Below, piece after piece: positions 7,638 through 11,215 of a stretch of DNA of 11,215 nt; positions within the stretch are counted from its first letter, which is position 1, and every line of letters starts with the position of its first letter. The DNA is from Demequinaceae bacterium UBA4004 (lineage in GTDB: Bacteria > Actinomycetota > Actinomycetes > Actinomycetales > Demequinaceae), in assembly GCA_002384765.1 (NCBI GenBank), contig DGBM01000312.1:4186-15400 (forward strand), given 5' to 3'. The translations under genes and the position numbers were made by a program. The notes under the pieces are model-generated. The model searched no databases and was not told where the DNA came from. It saw only the letters and a program-made list of their open reading frames with translations.

Positions 7638-8192
7638 TCAGCCGCGCCGACGCGCCGCCCGCTCCGCCTCCGCCCAGGCCCGTTGCGCCGTCGTGGTCGC
7701 GGTGCCGGCCCCGGGTGTCGCGGAGTACCGCAGGGCGTGCGTGAGGGCGATGGCGAGGGAGTCTGCGGCGTCGGCTGGCGCGGGGACGGCATCGAGGCCC
7801 AGCAGCTTGGCGACCATGAAGCCCACCTGCGCCTTGTCCGCACGTCCGGATCCGGACACCGCGGCCTTCACCTCGGACGGCGTGTACAGCGCCACGGGCA
7901 GGCCGCGGCGCCGCGCAGCCACCATGACCAGGCCCGAGACCTGCGCCGTGCCCATCACCGTGCGGACGTTGTGCTGCGCGAACACCCGTTCCACCGCCAC
8001 GGCATCGGGACGATGCCTGTCGATCGCCGCGTCGATCGCATCGGCGATGAGGACCAGACGGTCGGGGGTCTCCGCCTCCGGCGAGGACGTGGCGACGCTC
8101 ACCGAGATGAGGCTGACGGAACGCCCCGCCCCGGTCTCGACGATGCCGAGGCCGCAGCGCGTGAGACCCGGGTCAACGCCGAGGACGCGCAC
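7638..8192 (-). CDS. ruvC: Crossover junction endodeoxyribonuclease RuvC
   Basis: RuvC is the dimeric RNase H-fold nuclease that resolves Holliday junctions by paired symmetrical nicks, working with RuvAB. The protein is 184 residues. All four acidic metal-binding positions are present: D7 (in GVDPGLTRCG), E68 (in VAVERVF), and D141 and D144 (in ADAADSLAIALTHA). F71 sits where the junction-core-contacting Phe is expected. The PSEVKAAVSGSGRADKAQV segment (105-123) is typical. The C-terminus (about 155-184) is an Ala/Arg-rich tail. The GTG start is 3 nt after the yebC stop, so it is almost certainly co-transcribed with yebC. It is separated from ruvA by 49 nt with the SOS box. Confidence 0.97.
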   Translation of the reverse strand: MRVLGVDPGLTRCGLGIVETGAGRSVSLISVSVATSSPEAETPDRLVLIADAIDAAIDRHRPDAVAVERVFAQHNVRTVMGTAQVSGLVMVAARRRGLPVALYTPSEVKAAVSGSGRADKAQVGFMVAKLLGLDAVPAPADAADSLAIALTHALRYSATPGAGTATTTAQRAWAEAERAARRRG

Positions 8193-8195
8193 GGG

Positions 8196-8951
8196 CTACT
8201 CGGAGGCCTCGGCGAGCACGTCGTCGGGAGCATCGAAGTTCGCGAAGACGTTTTGCACGTCGTCGCTGTCTTCGAGTGCGTCGATGAGACGCAGCGTCTT
8301 GCGGGTGGTATCGACGTCGGTCTCGATCTTCATGGACGGGATCCACGTCACCTCCGCCTGCTCGTAGTCGATGTTCGCGGCCTGGACGGCGGTACGCACG
8401 GCCACCACGTCGGTCGCCTCGGACAGCAGTTCAAAGGCTTCGCCCAGGTCGTTGATCTCCTCGACACCTGCCTCGAGGGCGGCCTCCATCAGGTCGTCCT
8501 CGGTAGCGCCGGACTCCTTGGTCACGATGACCTGGCCCTTGCGCGAGAACAGGTATGACACGGAACCGGGGTCGGCCAGGGTGCCGTTGTTGCGAGTGAG
8601 CGCCGTTCGCACCTCCATGGCCGCGCGGTTGCGGTTGTCGGTGAGGCACTCGATCAGCATGGCCACTCCGCCGGGGCCGTAGCCCTCGTACATGATGGTC
8701 TCGTATTCGGCGGCGCCCGCTTCGAGGCCGGATCCGCGCTTGACCGCGCGGTCGATGTTCTCGTTCGGGACCGATGACTTCTTGGCCTTCTGCACCGCGT
8801 CGAACAGCGTCGGGTTGCCGGCCATGTCGCCGCCGCCCACCCGGGCCGCGACCTCGATGTTCTTGATCAGCTTGGCAAACAGCTTGCTTCGCTTGGCATC
8901 GATGACTGCCTTCTTGTGCTTGGTGGTAGCCCACTTAGAGTGACCTGACAC
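8196..8951 (-). CDS. yebC: YebC/PmpR family protein (TACO1-like)
   Basis: This is a 251-residue cytosolic protein of the YebC/PmpR family. Members have been described as DNA-binding regulators. More recent work links the YebC/TACO1 family to relieving ribosome stalling at proline-rich stretches. The sequence alone does not decide between these. Family hallmarks are the N-terminal [20 protein letters not shown] (1-20), [17 protein letters not shown] (59-75), [20 protein letters not shown] (88-107) and VSYLFSRKG (131-139). The acidic C-terminal domain ends with VQNVFANFD. The start is GTG 8951 with AAGGAG at 8957-8962, 5 nt upstream. It leads into ruvC with a 3-nt gap, a pairing conserved across many actinobacteria. 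If it acts on ribosomes, the Pro-rich SecD made nearby would be one plausible client, but that is speculation. Confidence 0.97.
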   Translation of the reverse strand: MSGHSKWATTKHKKAVIDAKRSKLFAKLIKNIEVAARVGGGDMAGNPTLFDAVQKAKKSSVPNENIDRAVKRGSGLEAGAAEYETIMYEGYGPGGVAMLIECLTDNRNRAAMEVRTALTRNNGTLADPGSVSYLFSRKGQVIVTKESGATEDDLMEAALEAGVEEINDLGEAFELLSEATDVVAVRTAVQAANIDYEQAEVTWIPSMKIETDVDTTRKTLRLIDALEDSDDVQNVFANFDAPDDVLAEASE

Positions 8952-8982
8952 GTGTGCTCCTTGCCCTTGGTGATCGGCGACC

Positions 8983-9001
8983 AGTCTAGGCCAGCACTGG
9001 C
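8983..9001 (-). promoter_or_regulatory. Candidate yebC-ruvC promoter with adjoining palindrome
   Basis: The 63-bp gap before yebC contains TAGACT on the minus strand (8988..8983), a TAnnnT-type -10 about 30 nt before GTG 8951. Directly upstream is the perfect 12-bp palindrome GCCAGTGCTGGC (8990-9001), placed between the expected -35 and -10, so it could be an operator. Two copies of GGTCGCC, 23 bp apart, flank it. No -35 match and no U-run are seen, so it does not look like a terminator for the upstream genes. Confidence 0.3.
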
Positions 9002-9014
9002 GACCGCCTGGTTC

Positions 9015-9305
9015 TCAGTCGAGAGAGGTCCCGACGGCGACGCCGATTGTCCCGATCAGGGCTGCCCACAGGAAGCTTGACAGGGTGCCGACGATGAACC
9101 GTTCGGCGGCCCTGCTACCGGCCTCGCCCGTGCCGCCGCGCAGCTCCGGGTAGCGTCCCAGGCCCTTGACAGCGATGACGATCGCGATTGCCTCCGGATG
9201 GCTGGCCAGGATGCCGCCGAGGATGGCGCTGACTACCCATGCCCCTCCTCCCGCCGAAAGTCCCAGTGAGGCGGCGGCCACCAGTATCCAGACGACGACG
9301 CTCAT
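9015..9305 (-). CDS. Small membrane protein paired with SatD-like protein (hypothetical)
   Basis: This is a 96-residue protein of unknown function. It is largely hydrophobic: a long Gly/Ala-rich membrane stretch at about 4-34 (VVWILVAAASLGL, then SAILGGIL), possibly two short helices or a hairpin, and a C-terminal helix at about 72-93 (IVGTLSSFLWAALIGTIGVAV). Between them is a short polar segment (about 46-70) with KGLGRYPELRGG and AAERF. It has no signal peptidase motif that I can see. The ATG overlaps the stop of the SatD-like gene as ATGA (9302-9305), so translation is coupled and the products probably act together. It is the last gene of that unit, 63 bp before yebC. I do not recognise a named family. 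Confidence 0.8.
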   Translation of the reverse strand: MSVVVWILVAAASLGLSAGGGAWVVSAILGGILASHPEAIAIVIAVKGLGRYPELRGGTGEAGSRAAERFIVGTLSSFLWAALIGTIGVAVGTSLD

Positions 9306-9922
9306 GCGTTCTTCGCCCCTCCGCCGAGTTCCTGCAGGAGAGCCACCGCGACCGGTCTCGCCCTGCGTTCCTCGTCCAGCATGGCAGAAGCGATCCGCTG
9401 GCTCACCGCCTGGGTCGAGATACCCAGTGTCGCCGCAATGTCACGTTGGGTCACGCCTGGCTTCAGCAGATCGCTCACCTCCCAGCCGGCGTCCGATCGC
9501 CTGCGCACTACCGACGCGAGCAGCTGAAGTACAGCCGTGGCCGACTCTTCAGCCTCGGGGTTCTCCCCAGCGACGACGAGCGGGACGGGCTCTCCCCTGC
9601 CGCGCGCCCGCTCGACGGCTCGCCTCGCGTTCACGAACGCGGCCCCAGAACTCGCGCGGGCAGTCGAACGCAGCGGCAGCTCCACGTGACCGGCCCCGAT
9701 CCCGACGGACCAGTGCGAAGCCCGCATGAGGGTCAACGAGAGGTCGACGGCGGCCTCCGCCGAGAGCAGCACCGCTTGCACCTCATCCCCCACGGTGCGC
9801 TCGGGGGCCAAGGCCACGTGGTCTGTCCACGTGGCCGTCCATTGCTCGAGTTCTTCGAGGAGCGCGTCCACCCTGTCGCCGTGACGTGTGGAGCGGCGCT
9901 GGTCTGCCGTGATGACGAACAT
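9302..9922 (-). CDS. SatD-like protein with C-terminal HTH
   Basis: This is a 206-residue cytosolic protein that I assign to the SatD-like group from motif style. The name comes from satD of the Streptococcus mutans acid-tolerance operon; the biochemical function is not settled. The N-terminal half has an Asp after the first strand (FVITADQRRS, D7), then TVGDEVQAVLLSAE (43-56), GIGAGHVEL (74-82) and SSGAAFVNARRAVERA (91-106). The order of an early Asp strand, a GDE turn and a GxG strand recalls the nucleotidyl-cyclase-like fold, but I cannot show catalysis. Residues 157-180 (VTQRDIAATLGISTQAVSQRI) form a clear helix-turn-helix, so the protein may bind DNA and regulate itself through the inverted repeats in its own promoter. 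It is translationally coupled to the small membrane gene downstream. No Shine-Dalgarno is found at a usable distance; the transcript looks leaderless. Confidence 0.8.
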   Translation of the reverse strand: MFVITADQRRSTRHGDRVDALLEELEQWTATWTDHVALAPERTVGDEVQAVLLSAEAAVDLSLTLMRASHWSVGIGAGHVELPLRSTARASSGAAFVNARRAVERARGRGEPVPLVVAGENPEAEESATAVLQLLASVVRRRSDAGWEVSDLLKPGVTQRDIAATLGISTQAVSQRIASAMLDEERRARPVAVALLQELGGGAKNA

Positions 9923-9924
9923 GT

Positions 9925-9972
9925 ATCAATGCTAGTGCCTTGATGCGTACTCATCAAGTCTGAAACCTTGAT
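9925..9972 (-). repeat. Tandem 20-bp inverted repeats (putative operator) of the SatD-like gene
   Basis: Two copies of ATCAA-N10-TTGAT lie 28 bp apart, at 9925-9944 and 9953-9972. On the minus strand they read ATCAAGGTTTCAGACTTGAT and ATCAAGGCACTAGCATTGAT, so both also share the GG after ATCAA. The inner half-sites form a further palindrome, CTTGATG-N6-CATCAAG (9939-9958), with perfect 7-bp arms. The four half-sites alternate in orientation across 48 bp and cover both promoter elements, as expected for a repressor operator. The obvious candidate ligand is the HTH protein encoded just downstream, by inference. Confidence 0.7.
9929..9957 (-). promoter_or_regulatory. Candidate leaderless promoter of the SatD-like gene
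   Basis: On the minus strand TTGATG (9957..9952) and TAGCAT (9934..9929) are spaced by exactly 17 bp, and the -10 ends 6 nt before ATG 9922. That places the transcription start at or next to the start codon, the arrangement of leaderless mRNAs in actinobacteria, and agrees with the lack of a ribosome-binding site. Both elements lie inside the tandem inverted repeats. Confidence 0.55.
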
Positions 9973-9997
9973 ATCGGGAGATCACGTTGGGAGGCGT

Positions 9998-10585
9998 CTA
10001 CACCCAGCGGGCGAGATCCACCAGCAAGGCATGCACCCTGTCGTCGTCCGAGATCTCCGAGTGAAAGCTGGTGGCGATCGCGTTGCCTTGTCGCACCGCC
10101 ACGACGGCACCCCCGTGCGCCTGGTCGATCGCCAGCACTTCCACGGCGTCTGACCACTTCTCCACCCACGGGGCGCGAATGAAGGTGGCGTGCATGGTCG
10201 ACCCGTCCGGAATCCAGGTGAGTTCCACCTCGGAGGAGTCCACCTGTCGGCCAAACGCGTTGCGCCTCACCGTCATGTCGATCGCCCCGAGCGTCCGCTG
10301 CCCCTCGATGCCGCCGATGATGTCGGTGGCCAGCATGATCATGCCGGCGCAGGTCCCGAGCACGGGCAGGCCCTCCTCGATGCGTCGCTGCAAGGGATCG
10401 AAGAGGTCGAAGGCTCGCAGCAATTTGTCGATCGTCGTGGACTCGCCGCCCGGAATGATGATCGCGTCGACGGACTCGAGTTCCGCCAGCCTGCGCACCT
10501 TGACCGACTCGGCGCTGAGTCTTGCCAGTGCGGCCTCGTGTTCGCGGACGTCGCCTTGCAACGCGAGCACCCCCACGCGTGTCAT
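9998..10585 (-). CDS. pdxT: Pyridoxal 5'-phosphate synthase glutaminase subunit PdxT
   Basis: PdxT hydrolyses glutamine and channels ammonia to PdxS, which joins it with ribose-5-phosphate and glyceraldehyde-3-phosphate to make pyridoxal 5'-phosphate. From ATG 10585 the protein is 195 residues, the usual length, and begins [17 protein letters not shown]. The class I glutamine amidotransferase triad is complete: C79 in GTCAG (nucleophile elbow), H175 and E177 in ATSFHSE. The oxyanion/substrate loop PGGEST is at 45-50. The residue between H175 and E177 is Ser where Pro is usual (FHPE), a conservative oddity. The frame stays open 19 codons further upstream, but that part lies inside the NUDIX gene. 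The ATG overlaps the NUDIX stop as ATGA. Confidence 0.97.
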   Translation of the reverse strand: MTRVGVLALQGDVREHEAALARLSAESVKVRRLAELESVDAIIIPGGESTTIDKLLRAFDLFDPLQRRIEEGLPVLGTCAGMIMLATDIIGGIEGQRTLGAIDMTVRRNAFGRQVDSSEVELTWIPDGSTMHATFIRAPWVEKWSDAVEVLAIDQAHGGAVVAVRQGNAIATSFHSEISDDDRVHALLVDLARWV

Positions 10586-11100
10586 TCGTGGGCCTCGCCC
10601 AGGCTGATCACGGTGCCGTCCCACCCCGTGAACACGTCCCATGACTCACGCAACTGCTCGGGGAAGACCTCGATGCTCGCGTGCCGAAGGTCGTGCTGCG
10701 TCACCCACGCGATCTCGTCAATCGTTTCCTCCTCATCGGCGGTCCACGTCGATGGCCCGTCGGGCGACACATCGGCGTCAGGAAGCCGCGCCACAAAGAA
10801 GTACTCGTGCTGCACGTACGGCCTGCTCTTGAAGTCAAAGTACGCGGTCCGCTCCCACACGGGGCCGATGAGTTCCTCGGGTTCCACCACGTAGCCGGTC
10901 TCTTCGGCGAGTTCCCGCGCTGCGGCCTCGCGCACGGTTTCGGTACCCTCGACTCCCCCGCCGGGCGTAAACCACCATGACCGGCTGGGAAGGTGAGGGT
11001 CGTGGCCGCGAAGCACCAGCAACCTGCCGTCGTCAGACAGCAAGAGGACGCGGGCGCCTTCCCGCTCGACTGGCCCGGTGGGGGGCGTGTTACCAGCCAC
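10582..11100 (-). CDS. NUDIX hydrolase between pdxS and pdxT
   Basis: This 172-residue protein has a single NUDIX domain, which cleaves a nucleoside diphosphate linked to another moiety. The full box GX5EX7REUXEEXGU is present: G48, E54, R62, E63, L64, E66, E67, G69 and Y70, preceded by SWWFTPGGG (41-49). The substrate cannot be read from the sequence. Residues beyond about 145 form a short C-terminal tail. The start is GTG 11100, which overlaps pdxS by 11 nt, and the stop overlaps the pdxT start by 4 nt, so all three genes appear translationally linked. Only a weak GAG-type ribosome-binding site is visible, consistent with re-initiation after pdxS. pdxS and pdxT are adjacent in many genomes, so this gene looks inserted, yet the tight overlaps argue for a settled operon member. 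Confidence 0.93.
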   Translation of the reverse strand: MAGNTPPTGPVEREGARVLLLSDDGRLLVLRGHDPHLPSRSWWFTPGGGVEGTETVREAAARELAEETGYVVEPEELIGPVWERTAYFDFKSRPYVQHEYFFVARLPDADVSPDGPSTWTADEEETIDEIAWVTQHDLRHASIEVFPEQLRESWDVFTGWDGTVISLGEAHE

Positions 11101-11215
11101 GCTCGGCGAGACGGTGAGGCTCGGGGACGTCGTCCACGTTGATGCCCACCATGGCCTCGCCCAACCCGCGGGACACCTCGGCGATCACCGAGGGGTCGTC
11201 GAAGAAGGTGGTCGC
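11090..11215 (-). CDS. pdxS: Pyridoxal 5'-phosphate synthase lyase subunit PdxS (3' end only)
   Basis: This is the last 41 codons plus stop of the PLP synthase lyase subunit; the rest lies beyond the right edge. The visible residues match the conserved C-terminus of the family: [19 protein letters not shown], then [10 protein letters not shown] and [12 protein letters not shown], followed by TAA at 11092-11090. The catalytic lysines are outside the window. In the full enzyme twelve PdxS subunits form a core that binds up to twelve PdxT. Its stop lies 11 nt inside the NUDIX gene. Confidence 0.95.
   Translation of the reverse strand, partial: ATTFFDDPSVIAEVSRGLGEAMVGINVDDVPEPHRLAERGW

Noticed and set aside
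7589..7843. N-terminal extension of RuvA into ruvC
   Set aside because: The extra 85 codons overlap ruvC in another frame and are Pro/Arg-rich. The conserved RuvA N-terminus and a ribosome-binding site begin at GTG 7588.
10586..10642. Upstream extension of PdxT
   Set aside because: The 19 extra codons lie within the NUDIX gene. The family N-terminus ([11 protein letters not shown]) starts at ATG 10585 with an ATGA overlap.
1..11215. CRISPR array, insertion sequence, tRNA or rRNA
   Set aside because: I saw no regularly spaced repeats, transposase motifs, terminal inverted repeats, or tRNA/rRNA-like sequence. The gene order is core chromosome.

Overview
This window looks like core chromosome from a high-GC actinobacterium, probably of the order Micrococcales. 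The evidence is GC-rich codon use with frequent GTG starts, a Pro/Ser/Thr-rich linker in SecD of the type seen in actinobacteria, a near-perfect actinobacterial SOS box, and the gene order pdxS-pdxT-yebC-ruvC-ruvA-ruvB-secD-secF-rel, which is a familiar actinobacterial neighbourhood. I cannot name the genus from sequence alone; the Cellulomonas/Demequina side of the order is a guess.

All genes but one lie on the minus strand, so transcription runs from right to left. At the right edge is the 3' end of pdxS, then a NUDIX hydrolase and pdxT, each overlapping the gene before it. PdxS and PdxT form the DXP-independent pyridoxal-5'-phosphate synthase. Next is a separate two-gene unit: a SatD-like protein with a C-terminal helix-turn-helix and a 96-residue membrane protein joined by an ATGA overlap. 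Its upstream gap carries two copies of a 20-bp inverted repeat laid over an apparently leaderless promoter. Then come yebC and ruvC, 3 nt apart. A likely LexA-controlled promoter lies between ruvC and ruvA, followed by overlapping ruvA and ruvB (Holliday-junction branch migration and resolution). After ruvB, a 75-bp gap with a candidate promoter leads to secD-secF (Sec translocase accessory complex) and the bifunctional (p)ppGpp synthetase/hydrolase Rel. At the left edge a plus-strand gene for a probable AbiEi-like wHTH protein converges on rel; the two genes share a CTAG at their stop codons.

Two genes often found in this neighbourhood are absent: yajC between ruvB and secD, and apt between secF and rel. 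A NUDIX gene sits between pdxS and pdxT. Most of the window is housekeeping. The least understood part is the SatD-like/membrane-protein unit at about 9.0-9.97 kb with its tandem operator, and it is my best candidate for an undescribed small system. No stretch longer than 300 bases lacks a gene; the largest gaps are about 60-75 bp and are described individually.
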